Source: Ryuthela nishihirai (lineage: Eukaryota; Arthropoda; Arachnida; Araneae; Heptathelidae). From it: 64,000 nt of DNA. Positions 23,601 to 33,617 of the stretch are shown piece after piece (position 1 is the stretch's first letter; every line of letters begins with the position of its first letter). The notes under the pieces are model-generated. The model was not told where the DNA came from, did no database searches, and was given only the letters and a program-made list of their open reading frames with translations. The stretch covers positions 1-64,000 of the forward strand of contig JAWZYU010000765.1 in NCBI GenBank assembly GCA_038380435.1, given 5' to 3'. The position numbers and the translations under genes were made by a program.

Positions 23601-25214
23601 CTTTATAGTAAAGGCCATCTGGTCCTGGGGCTGTGTTGGTGGTTTTGGTTAGCCTGGTGGAGACTTCATCAATTGAGAATGGAGACTGAAGTGCCTGGTC
23701 AGAGTCTTGACATGAATCGTCGAAAAGCCAATGAGGAAAGTTGTCTGTAGTAGAAGCTCGTGTACAGTAGACTTCTGAGAAGTGTTTTTCCAAAACATCA
23801 GTTGCAATGATACAGAAGGGATTAGGTGGTTGGAGAATTTTTTCTAGAGTATTTTTGCTATTGAGTCGATAGGCTTTTTGTAGTTTGGAGGCTTCCGTTG
23901 CACTATAGACTGAATGGTTGGAGAGGTGGTTGTAGGAGGCAGAGGCAGGTTGAGTTGACGAAATCCGGGAGGATGGTTTACGGTGACTCAGTTGAGCAGT
24001 GATGTCGTCAGTAAGTTTGTCAATAATGGACTCAAAGGATGACCAGTCAGGAGTCTGGAGACTTTCGAGCCAATAACGTTGAAACTCAGTGATGTGGGAT
24101 GATGTGCAGTCGTCCACAATTTCGAGCCAAGTTTCATTATCTGGAGCAGCATGGTGGTTAACTGGGGGAGGTGCAGGATCTGAAGGGTCATTAAGAAATG
24201 AATTATTACAACTTGGGGAAGCTTGAGGAAGAGTAGTTCCAAGGTTGGCTGATGGGTAGGTGACCAGTTGATCAAGATGGTTTGAAGAGTGATGTTGAAC
24301 AACAGTAGTTGGAAGATTTGTAGGATTCAGTGACAGGTGGATGAACATCAGAGGACCCCGCAGAACAAGAAGGTCTTGAATAATCAGACTGGGAGAGAGA
24401 AGTTTCAGAGTTCAAGTCAGGAGGAGTTGATTGAGAGGTGTTTGCAAGGACGGGAGACAAGTCCAAAGAAGACGTGGTGGCAGTCGAATAATTAGCAGTT
24501 GAGCAATTAGCAGCAACGTCGAGCGCAGTCAGGATGGGGAGTAGGAGAGACATTCAGAGATAGATCAGGAATTGTCGGACGAGTCTCGGCATTAGAGAAG
24601 GAACCATTGACAAACAAGCTGTTCTGTCCAGAGTCGTATGTGGGTGAACGGCGCATAGATGAGGGCACTAAAGGAGTGACATAATCTGGATGATCAATTC
24701 TGAAGTGCTTTTTCATTGTCTTCGCATTATCTGCAGTAAAGGAGCACAATCTGCACTGTAGGAAGTAGTTGTACGTGGGATGCTTTAATCTTAAGTGTTT
24801 GGTTAGCTCACAGTGAGAGTTATAGATGCCAGTTGCTCTGATACCTGGTCTGATGGAGCACATCTAGCAATTGAAGGTGTCATCAGGTGGATACAAAATC
24901 GGATGGTCACCCATGCTATCACTTAGAATTAAAAAGACAGTTACCGTTAAAAAGATATGTAAAATTAATTGGTTGTAAGAAAAAGCTTAAAAGTAGAGCA
25001 GTAGCTAAAACAAAAGACCGCTTTTTCCTGTCTTTCTCAGCCTCAAAGCGGGAGCCCGGCAAGTATGTTGGTGACCGTTAAGGGTTTAAAATTTAAAGCA
25101 TGCTTACCAAAGGGAGGCTCCAAGATCTGAACTTCCAAAAGGTGGTAGTGCGCAACGGAATTTTCCGGCCCACAGGTAGAAGTAAAACCCAGATGGGTGT
25201 CAGGAAAACCCGAA
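20672..25214 (-). mobile_element. Unit B: full-length autonomous Utopia-type element
   Basis: A ~4.5 kb unit between two copies of the U2-like word. In sense order: a 5' leader with the GAGGCTGAGAAAG hairpin (near 25040-25060) and a GGTAAGC donor-like word near 25105, one broken ORF (24914 to 21308), a 3' UTR with four small hairpins (20750-20880; words CTTCAGCCCTTAGGCACAAC, CTTCGGCCAATAGGCACA), AATAAAG and the junction. It is complete in layout but carries at least two nonsense codons and two frameshifts. Confidence 0.85.
21308..24914 (-). pseudogene. Unit B ZF-RT-RLE polyprotein, inactivated
   Basis: Start ATG at 24914-24912, giving MGDHPILYPPDD like the unit O start. The second residue after the first finger cysteine is a TAG (24866-24864). 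Fingers follow (ELTKHLRLKH, QCRLC...KKHFRIDH). After a frameshift near 24.4-24.5 kb comes the WLESLQTPDW linker and the RT (NWRPISLLNTIGKIY). A TAG at 23350-23352 replaces the Gln of the QKGFRE block, then AWLD, GVRQGCPLSPLLFN and the catalytic YADD near 22945. The C-terminal region has CRRCGFEMETIPHVLNHC. A frameshift near 21.7 kb precedes the restriction-like endonuclease (RPDIVFTG...LDVTIPFE) and the terminal SRDIYIEHVTG. Would catalyse target-primed reverse transcription if intact. Confidence 0.85.
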
Positions 25215-25233
25215 TTAAGTTGATAAGAACAGA

Positions 25234-27933
25234 GTTGAAATATCTTTATTCAGATAATGTTACAAAGTAAGAATTTGAAAAAGATTTAAATTTAGGCACA
25301 AAAGCCCATAGTCATCATCACTACACTTTTCTTCGTCCCCATGGGGGCACAACACAAAAACACGATACACTTATCTTCAGCCCCTCTGGGCACACATCAA
25401 AATATGGCAGCAGCTATCATTACGCAGTGTCTATGCCATACTATGTTTCAACCCAGTCTAAGTAGAATAAAAATTAAGAGCGAAAAAACTACTACATATA
25501 AATATAATTCGCTAATTTTTACTGGAGAAACAAAATCAACTGCCTCATAAAGCCAAATTAGGGAATCAGGTCCATGGTGTCATCTAACCCACCAATGTAT
25601 AAATACACATAGTAGGCTCCAAAGAGGATCAGTCATGGGAACCCCCAAACCAATATCCATGAAAGCACCTCTCTAATACACACCTTACATATCCAAGAGG
25701 GTAGAGTAGTAATAACTCCATAAGGGCATCACCAGAATGGAGAAGGCAGATCCATTGCCAATAGCGATTCCCGGAGCAACTACGCCAGCAACTCTCAATA
25801 TCATCATACAAGAGACAGTGAAGGCACAATCAACTTCAGTGACAAAATTATAAGTGCCCATTGAGGTAGTAAACTCCCTCCCCCCCCCACAAAGAAAGAG
25901 TCGGGAGAAGCGATAAAAATCACAATAACTAGTAAATCCTCCACATAAAAAGGCTGAGGCACTGGATCCCATAACTCAGGATCCCTAAATAACTTGTCGA
26001 ATAAGACTCCAGAAGGGAGAGAAAAATCAATCTGAAACTTCATATCCCATATAGGACAGTGTATCTTCTTCACAATAAGTCCAGAACACTCCACTTCATA
26101 TACAGAAGCCACAAAGTTATCCATATTACTATGACAATCCGTATCAAAAGCCCCAACCATGTCAGATAATGTGGGAGAAAATGCATCAGCCAATTCCCTC
26201 TTCTCTGCATCGTAATTATGTAATGTATCTGGAATCACTGAATCCAAGACATCAAAGTCCTGCATCAATTCACAAATCAAAGAATCAGCAGGAGCAAAAA
26301 TCATGTCAAAATCAATACACCATAAGGATGTATCCAAATTGATGTCAGCAATGTTATCAAAAGCATCTGGGATCGATGGGATTCCACTAGGGGGACCTAT
26401 TTCAGTAACAGCCGTGAAAGGACCATCAATCACAGTAGTGCAGGGTAACGTCATGACAGACTCTAAATGACAGTCACTATAAGCGGTACAATCAGAAGAA
26501 AGCGGTATGTCCCTCAAAACCTCAGCAATGGTAATGTTCCACTTGTAGTCCTCAAAAGCAACAGCTTCTAATTTCTTCAACGAGGACTCCAAAAAAGAAT
26601 CTCCTACAATGGTATCACTAGAGGAAAAAATAAACTCCTCAGACGTATGAAACTTCCCATCAGAAATGGCAATGTTGTCAACTGCTAAAATTTCAGTCCC
26701 AAGACAGTCTCTCAACCCCATTAGGAAGGAAAAGTTGTAAAAATCATCCTCAGAAAAATCCACATACCTCGACCATAAATATCCAAAGTCGTCGTTCATG
26801 CAGCTCTCCAGAAATTCGTTATAAGATGCCACAATTACAGAGCTCCAGGTACTCGAATCCTCCATGAGCTCCTTAACAGTGTAATTACCCCTGAATTTAG
26901 GAAGATCCTCCAAGTGGTAAGTTACTTCATATCGAATTATCTCCTGCAACTTATCAAGCTCTGATTCACGCATTACCAGTAAGAAACCAGTAGTAGAGTC
27001 AAGAACGGACTCAATTTCTTTCAAGCGAGGACTCGTATTCGACGGACAGAAATCACCATAAATAGGCGAAATGTCCCCTCCTGGTATCGTCATAGCCTCC
27101 AAAAGTGGAACTAATTGGTCATAGATTGTTGTAAACAGAAATCCAATAATCCGTTCATCCACACATGGGAAAAAATTTATCTCATTTACCCATGAGAGAT
27201 GGGAGTGTAGAACATGAGCCCTTACCCCTCTCAAGGCAAGGAACTCCTCGTTACGAACTTTACATTTAAGACATGATGTCAATATAGTATGCTGAGAAAG
27301 CAAGTGGTCAACTAGATTAATAACTTTCACATAAGAGTCACAAACCAGTATATCCACATCATCACAACAAAAGGGCCAACAAGACCCCTCATAGAATTCA
27401 ACGCCCCTTACCTCCTTCATTGTGAAAAACAGACGTACAATAAATGTAGAATATCACTATACCTTGCAACAGCAATTCAAATACTCCCAGGAGAACACCG
27501 ATCAAACGTAATCAATTATAGTCAATATACCATTTCCAGTTACCAACCAAAAGATGTTATCCAGTCCACCAACGGCTCCAATATCTACCCCAGCATCAGT
27601 CTCAAAACTTCCTCCAAACTCCTTCAGCAGTCAAGTCTCAGCAGATCAGCCCTCAGTCAGCCAGCTCCACCACAGTAACCCCAGCAGAAAAGACAGTTTT
27701 CCAACTCCAAAAGCTCCAGCACTATTCAGTCCTTCACAGTCAACAGCAGGCAAGCGGGCAGGAAAAACAGGTCAACGACTCCAAGGAACTTCACCAGTAG
27801 CAGGCAGGTGGCTCCCTCCAGCAACTAAAAGTAGGTAAAAGTAGGTGATCGCCTCTCGGCCCATGGTCATCTGGTTGTCAGCTTCCAATCGTCCACTATA
27901 AAAACTGTTAAGGGGTAAGAAAGAATAAAAACA
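25234..27933 (-). mobile_element. Unit C: zinc-finger-only non-autonomous element
   Basis: A 2.7 kb unit between U2-like words. The 5' end holds the GGGCCGAGAGGCGATCA motif (27847-27870). One long ORF follows, with no RT or endonuclease. The 3' end carries three hairpins (25290-25400; for example CTTCGTCCCCATGGGGGCAC and CTTCAGCCCCTCTGGGCACA). It has the same ends as the other units and is presumably mobilised by autonomous relatives. Confidence 0.8.
25804..27420 (-). CDS. Unit C zinc-finger-only protein, 538 aa
   Basis: The N-terminal ~75 residues align position for position with the finger pair of unit O, but two ligands are lost: residue 15 is Trp (a Cys at 14 may substitute) and residue 56 is Arg. 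H39, H44, C53, H69 and H74 remain. The middle is strongly acidic. At about residues 279-300 lies LKKLEAVAFEDYKWNITIAEVL, a motif also present in units E and O. A GPPSGIPSIPD linker follows near residue 340. A G9 run (25880-25888) near the C-terminus shifts the frame: an alternative frame (25685-25972) keeps a hydrophobic tail resembling units D and E, so the last ~25 residues are probably not original. Role unknown; DNA or RNA binding is inferred from the fingers. Confidence 0.7.
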   Translation of the reverse strand: MKEVRGVEFYEGSCWPFCCDDVDILVCDSYVKVINLVDHLLSQHTILTSCLKCKVRNEEFLALRGVRAHVLHSHLSWVNEINFFPCVDERIIGFLFTTIYDQLVPLLEAMTIPGGDISPIYGDFCPSNTSPRLKEIESVLDSTTGFLLVMRESELDKLQEIIRYEVTYHLEDLPKFRGNYTVKELMEDSSTWSSVIVASYNEFLESCMNDDFGYLWSRYVDFSEDDFYNFSFLMGLRDCLGTEILAVDNIAISDGKFHTSEEFIFSSSDTIVGDSFLESSLKKLEAVAFEDYKWNITIAEVLRDIPLSSDCTAYSDCHLESVMTLPCTTVIDGPFTAVTEIGPPSGIPSIPDAFDNIADINLDTSLWCIDFDMIFAPADSLICELMQDFDVLDSVIPDTLHNYDAEKRELADAFSPTLSDMVGAFDTDCHSNMDNFVASVYEVECSGLIVKKIHCPIWDMKFQIDFSLPSGVLFDKLFRDPELWDPVPQPFYVEDLLVIVIFIASPDSFFVGGGGSLLPQWALIILSLKLIVPSLSLV

Positions 27934-28250
27934 TTAAGCTGATAAGAACAGAGTTGAAAATCTTTATTCATCAAATGTTTACAGACAGATTTGTTAAAGT
28001 GATAATAAAAGGCCTAAAGGCCCATAGTCTTCATCAAAATACAAAAATCTTTGACCCTGTAGGGCACCACACAAAAACGCGAAGAAACATTCATCTTCAG
28101 CCCATGGGGAACACAATAAACCGCGCACTAGTAATCATAAATTAGACATCGTCATTGTAGAAAGACATTCATTTAATGTTCCAACCCAGTCAAAATTTAA
28201 AAAAGTAAAAGGAAGGAAGCAAATATTCTAAAAAGTGATAGGAAAAAATC

Positions 28251-29504
28251 TCACTCACCAAAAGCCAAAAGATAGCTTCGTCCCCAAATGAGAGCACACA
28301 AATACATTAGTAACATCCACGCCGAATCCAGGCTGTGGGAAATAAAATAAGACCAGAGAGGCTCAGTAGGAGGGGGAAAGAGGGAAATCCTCACAGCCCT
28401 CTTACACTCAGACGCCACATTAAAAGAAAGGTCAATTCTCCATTTCTTGGAAGTGACCACAAAATCATTCCCATGAACCACGGGACCACAATCATCCATC
28501 ATAGCACTATTCACTGAGAGAACGTGGAAGTCATCAAAAGAGGAGTCCAAATTAATAATCTTACCAGGTGCAGAAAATGAATTGTCGCATATATCCTGTC
28601 CTGTATCAGAGTTCTCAACACTGTCACTCACAGAAGAACTCCATCCTGACTCGTCAACCACAGCGAGACTCGGGCCCAGAGCCAATATGTCCAATGCAGG
28701 GGGACCCCTTCTGCTATCAGAAGGAATAGAATCCGCAGTAGACAAATTAGCATTCATGTCAGACACTATACATGTGCATTCCAAAATATCATTCCGAGCA
28801 AGACTCTGATTTAAAATATTATCATCAGAAGATACATTCAAAATATCGTTCATACTTAATACTGTTCCCCATCCAAAGTCATCCACCGCAGCGAGACTCG
28901 GGCCCGGAAGCAATGTGTCCAATGCAGGGGGACCCATTCTACTATCAGAAGGAATAGAATCCACAGTAGACAAAATAGCCTTCGTATTAGACGCTCTATA
29001 AGAACTTTCCAAAATATCATTCTGAGCCAAACTCGGATTTAAAGCGTTATCATCAGAAGATACATTCAAAATGTCATTCTTACTATTTACTGTGCTCCAT
29101 CCTAAGTCATCAGCCTCCGTGAGACTCGGGCCCGGAGACAATGTGTCCAATGCAGGGGGACCCATTTTACTATCAGAAGGAATAGAATCCACAGTAGACA
29201 AAACAACATTCGTGGCAGTCACTGTATGTGAACTTTCCAAAATATCATTCTGCGCAAGATTCAGGTTTAAAGCCTTATCATCAAAAGATAAATTCAAATT
29301 GTCATTCTTACAAGATACGATATATGAACTATCACAAGCGGAATCCCGACATAGGTCAGTGCATACGGTAGATTCCAGACTCTGAAACAAAGTATCCGAT
29401 GTCGGGGAATTCATTCTGTCACAAGAAAAAGAAGGATTTACTAGAAAAGAATTCATATAACTCACATCCTCCAGAATACCGTCCTGTTCAGTGTCTCCCA
29501 TCAA
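28251..29504 (-). CDS. Unit D protein with three 76-aa repeats, 417 aa
   Basis: An open frame following the damaged finger region. Residues ~67-290 are three tandem repeats of 76 residues (starts at 67, 143 and 219). Each contains NDIL, LAQNDILE, STVDSIPSDSRMGPPALD and a GPSL...DD-GW block. The MGPPALD phrase recurs as MGPPPSLDSL in unit N and GPPSGIPS in unit C, so the repeat has amplified a linker shared by the whole class. The C-terminus is hydrophobic (WMLLMYLCALIWG), possibly membrane-seeking. No catalytic domain recognised. It was probably one ORF with the fingers upstream; a break near 29.5-29.7 kb separates them. Confidence 0.7.
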   Translation of the reverse strand: MMGDTEQDGILEDVSYMNSFLVNPSFSCDRMNSPTSDTLFQSLESTVCTDLCRDSACDSSYIVSCKNDNLNLSFDDKALNLNLAQNDILESSHTVTATNVVLSTVDSIPSDSKMGPPALDTLSPGPSLTEADDLGWSTVNSKNDILNVSSDDNALNPSLAQNDILESSYRASNTKAILSTVDSIPSDSRMGPPALDTLLPGPSLAAVDDFGWGTVLSMNDILNVSSDDNILNQSLARNDILECTCIVSDMNANLSTADSIPSDSRRGPPALDILALGPSLAVVDESGWSSSVSDSVENSDTGQDICDNSFSAPGKIINLDSSFDDFHVLSVNSAMMDDCGPVVHGNDFVVTSKKWRIDLSFNVASECKRAVRISLFPPPTEPLWSYFISHSLDSAWMLLMYLCALIWGRSYLLAFGE

Positions 29505-29740
29505 AAAGGGCCATGTCTCTAAAAAGTCGTTTATCGATGCGCTAACAGTTCTAAATAGAAGGTTAAGTCAAAGTTCAATAGCGCCATCACAAAACCCAAG
29601 TCACTAGCCAAAAGGGAATTTACCACATTATATTTAAGATCAGAAGGAAGACCAAGGTAGGCATCAGAGGGATCACTCACATTATAATGTAGAGCGAGAA
29701 ATTTGTCTCATGCCCCCTCTCTACAGTCGTCCATTTCATA

Positions 29741-30150
29741 TCACCAAGAAATATGCTTCAAAATTCTCCTTAGTTGAATAGCTGTCAGGCCAAATAAAAA
29801 GTCAGTATTATTATTAACATTGGAAGCATCCATACTGGAAACCTCCCTTCCAAGAGGATGATGAAAGTGCATTATATGCTTCCTCATGTCACTCAAGGAC
29901 GGGGTTTCAATATCACAGATTCGACATTGTAAACAAAATTTTAGAACAGTGTGAGATAGCAAAAGATGATTCATCTATTTCATACAATCAGCATACGTGC
30001 TAATAATAATACTATCATTATCACAACATAAGAAACACCCGGGATCGCCAAATGAACGGTATATATCTCAGGCCTGGGAGACCGCAGCAAAACTTGCATT
30101 TTAAGTTCCCAAATGGGAAAAGAATGGGCAGGTCCAGTTGTGAACTCGTG
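29741..30150 (-). pseudogene. Unit D zinc-finger region, broken
   Basis: The reading LPILFPFGNLKCKFCCGLPGLR (30060-30130) gives the first finger's cysteines. After a frameshift and a TAG the second part reads HLLLSH-TVLKFCLQCRIC...MRKHIMHFHH (29741-29974), giving the first finger's histidines and the whole second finger. This is the same arrangement as the other units, in pieces. Confidence 0.7.
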
Positions 30151-30439
30151 TTGAAAGTTGAAACAAGTTTGTATGAGAGAATGTAGCATAAATTTAAGAC
30201 AATAATGAGAGAATATAGCACAAATGTAAGACAATGATGATTATAGCAGTAGCCATTGGCAAGAGACTGCTTTTCCCACCTTTCTCGGCCTCAAAGCGGG
30301 AGCTCGGCAAGTATATTTGCGACCGTTAGGGTTTAGGGGTTTATATTCAAAAATATACTTACCAACGGTCGGCTCCGGGTAACTGTCCTTCTTCCCAAGA
30401 GATGGTGTTGGGCAACGGCATTAAGCTGATAAGAACAGA

Positions 30440-33214
30440 GTTGAAAAATCTTTATTTAGATCATGTTTGCAGAATCAAGGTTTTGTAAAAGTTATAGTAG
30501 TAGGCTCCAAGGCCATAGTCTTCGTTAAATACAATTATCTTCGTCCCCAAGGGGCACAACACAAAAACACGAGTATTACATATCTCTTCAGCCCCTCAGG
30601 ACACACATCAAAACGCGATAACTGATTAGAGAAAGATCATATTCACTATAAATTATGTTCCAACCCAGTCAAATTAATAAATAGGAAGAAACAAATACAT
30701 AAAATTACCATCTTACCTTAAAAAATGGTAAGATAAACAGGAGGAAGAATCAAACTCCACTGCTACATACAGCCAATTTACGGCAATAAAGTCGAGCCAG
30801 AGTGGCTCCATCAATTGGAGAAGAACGTCAATCCAATGGAGTCTTCGGGACCACCATAATGGAGAGATATCGCCATTTATTGGCATGCCAAGTGCTACGC
30901 CCGCACACACTACTTTCAAGAAAATGAACCCCAAAGGGACCATCGGGGCACAATCCAACTCCCTCTCAACACTAAAGACAATCCATAAGGTATGATCCAT
31001 CCCCGACCTCATAAACAGAGAGGGGGGGGGGGAGGAAATGTCCCAAAGAAGGACGTCCCTCACTTCCATCCATAATTCAATACCATCGGCCTCAAACTCC
31101 ACAAGTATCGAGAAAAAATGATCACATATCTCCCTCAACCCCTTAAGAGGTTGGGGGGGGGGGGGGAATCAAGAAGGGCGTCTGTCATTGCATAAGATAA
31201 TCCCAATGACCGTATTTCTGTTATTCGTAGGGTCACATCAGAAGTTCTATGCACAACCCTCCGATCAGAGCTCCAATTAGAAAAAATAGGAAATAATATC
31301 CAAATACAGAACACAAAAGTTAATCCAGGACGTCTTGTTACACAGAACACAAAAGTTAATCCAGGACGTCCTCTTGAAGGGTCCTTCATTAGTAAGAGAA
31401 GAAGAAGCGGGAGAGACTAGATCAGTTAGACAACCCACTTCAATGTCACCTACAAGTGTAGGGTTCAGGTTTTCAGATTCCAACCTGTCAAAATCATGTA
31501 GCAAGACAGAAATCCAGGCCTTTAGGAGCAAATAAATTATCGAAATTAATGCTCTCCATATCTGTATCGTCGAAAGATTCAGTTATATAACCAGAATCAT
31601 CAGTTCCCAATAGGGCGCCATTATGGGGACCCATTGTAATCTCAGTCGGAGAGAATGTCATTTTCAATGATACAAGAAGTCGCAAAGTCATGGACCTCAA
31701 GAAAGTCCCCACTAGAGGTAGAGTTAGAAGAGTTAGAAGAAGACGATAAATCTTTGAGAACCCCAGTGATTGCAGCAGTCCATTTCTGGTCGTCCATAGC
31801 ACAAGCTTCTAGTTTCTTCAAGGAGGATAAGTAAAGGATCCCCAAAATTAATATCATTAACAGCACAGGTAGAATTCTTAGTCGAATAAAGTTCCCTGTC
31901 AGAAGTAATGAAACCATCACCCTCTGACCCTTCGGGCATGAAACACTCGCCCAATGCACTCAGAAAAGGGAATCTGCGAAGCTCATCTTTAGGATAATTC
32001 GTATAAACCATCAAGAGATATTCAAAGTCACCGTCCATACAATTGTCTTGAAATTCATAATATGACATAATCACTCTAGGGATTCGAACATCCGCCTCGG
32101 TAGGTGCTGGATAAGCACCTACCAAGTAGGGAGCACCCCCAATCATATAAGTCACTTCAAAACGTGCAATTTCATATAATCTGTCAAGATCCAGCTCACG
32201 CATCACAAATAAGGACCCAAAAGCCGATTCAAGAACAGACTCCATCTCGTTCATATGAGGGTACGAGCCCACCGGGCTCTGCTCATACGTCAACCTCTCC
32301 AGAAGTGAAAATAATTGGTCGTAAATTGTTGTGAAAAGAAGACCAATATACTTTTCCTCCATCTTTAGAACCTCATTCGGCTTAGAGGGGTGGAGGTCCA
32401 AGGCATGTGCCCTTGCCTCCCTTACGGAGGTAAACTCCATCGTACAGACTCTACATTCTAAACAAGATTTTAGAACAGTATGTCGAGAAAGCAGGTGGTC
32501 AACCAACCCAACTATCTTAATATAAGAGTTGAAAACAGGCATTTTTCTCTCACCACAGCATAGAGGACAGTAAAACCCATCAAAGTAAGTGCCCGTACTG
32601 GTCTCCATTATAATGTCAATGAGGAATCATAGATAGTCACTATACCTCACTAAAGTTAATAAAGATCCTCCCAGGAGCAGCAGTTAGTCAATAACCACAA
32701 GTCGTCTCACCTATTCCTATAAGTCTTCAAATCCAACCTTTCGTACGAGTAAAATTCAATTCATCTCACCAATTCTGCAAAATCATCCAGTCCAACAGCA
32801 ACTCCAATGTAATAGTCAGCAACCCCCAACTCCAAACTTCTCCGTGTCGAAGATCCCAGCCAGGCAGACAGCTCTCGTCTTCCAAAACTCCAACAGCAGC
32901 GGCAGGCAAGTGGCTCCTTCCCCAATCCCCAACAGACAGATAGGCAAGTCGGCAGACGGCTTCAGATATGTCCCAGGCAGCTCCCAGGAATCAGCAACAG
33001 CAGGCAGGTGGCTCCTTCATCAACTCTCCACAGGCAAGTAGACAGGTCAGTGGATAGCCTCAAAAATGTCCCAGGCAGCTCCAAACGTTCCAGCAACAGC
33101 AGGCAGGTAGCTCCCTCCAATGGATAAAGTTGGCGATCGCCTCTTGGCCCTTGGTCATCTGGTCACAGCTTCCAAAAAATCTAAAACCTGTATAGGGGTA
33201 AAAAGTCAATAAGA
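30440..33214 (-). mobile_element. Unit E: zinc-finger-only non-autonomous element
   Basis: A 2.8 kb unit. The 5' end carries CAAGGGCCAAGAGGCGATCG (near 33130-33150). The ORF is broken into several frames from 32608 to 30713. Hairpins lie at 30500-30610 (CTTCGTCCCCAAGGGGCAC, CTTCAGCCCCTCAGGACAC). Contains a 29-bp direct repeat (31306-31334 and 31342-31370) and two G runs (31022-31032, 31153-31166) in the coding part. Confidence 0.8.
30713..32608 (-). pseudogene. Unit E zinc-finger-only protein, frame-broken
   Basis: Intact from 32608 to about 31.83 kb: fingers C14, C17, H38, H43 and C52, C55, H68, H73, i.e. the unit O spacing shifted by one. It continues in other frames with LKKLEACAMDDQKWTAAITG (near 31.82 kb), an MGPHNGALLG linker (near 31.63 kb), and PGLTFVFCIWILFPIF near 31.3 kb. 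The last is homologous to PGLIFLLCIWCLLPLL of unit N, so a hydrophobic C-terminal module is shared. The final part (30713-31138) is Trp/Leu-rich. G tracts and a 36-bp tandem duplication account for some frame changes. Confidence 0.7.
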
Positions 33215-33233
33215 TTAAGCTGATAAGAACAGA

Positions 33234-33598
33234 GTGAAAAATCTTTATTCAGTCAATTCTATAAATACAAGGTTTGTTAATATTAAGATATCATTTGGTT
33301 TCAGCCTCGTGGCACACAGTATATAAAATACAATTTCTTCAGCCCTGACTGGGCATCACATATAAACACGATAAAGAAAATACATTCGTCTTCTGCCCTC
33401 AGGGCACACAGAAAAACACGATCAAGCCTCCGGCACCAGTTATCACCATCACATAATCTTCAGCCTACGTGAGGCACGGCATCAAAACGCAATAGTAAAC
33501 ACAAATATCTTCAGCCATTAGGCTGAAGATATTTGTGTTTACTATTGCGTTTGATGAAAATCATTAAGCTGATAAAATAATAAGTTTGATGAAAATCA
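33234..33598 (-). mobile_element. Unit F0: 3' end fragment capped by a snap-back hairpin
   Basis: Only the 3' terminal hairpin array of an element is present (33300-33516). It ends in a perfect foldback: arms 33480-33516 and 33521-33556 around ATTA, with one extra A in the left arm. Then comes a 27-bp duplication (33549-33575 and 33584-33610) containing a partial U2-like word. This looks like a severely 5'-truncated insertion whose cDNA end folded back on itself. Confidence 0.75.
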
Positions 33599-33617
33599 TT
33601 AAGCTGATAAGAACAGA

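Larger units (their letters stand above)
27953..30420 (-). mobile_element. Unit D: zinc-finger-only element with coding tandem repeats
   Basis: A 2.5 kb unit. The leader has GAGGCCGAGAAAGG (near 30280) inside a hairpin and a GGTAAGTAT donor-like word (30345-30360). The finger region lies at 29.74-30.15 kb and a long repeat-containing ORF at 28251-29504. Hairpins are at 28015-28110 (CTTTGACCCTGTAGGGCAC, CTTCAGCCCATGGGG). No RT is present. Confidence 0.8.
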
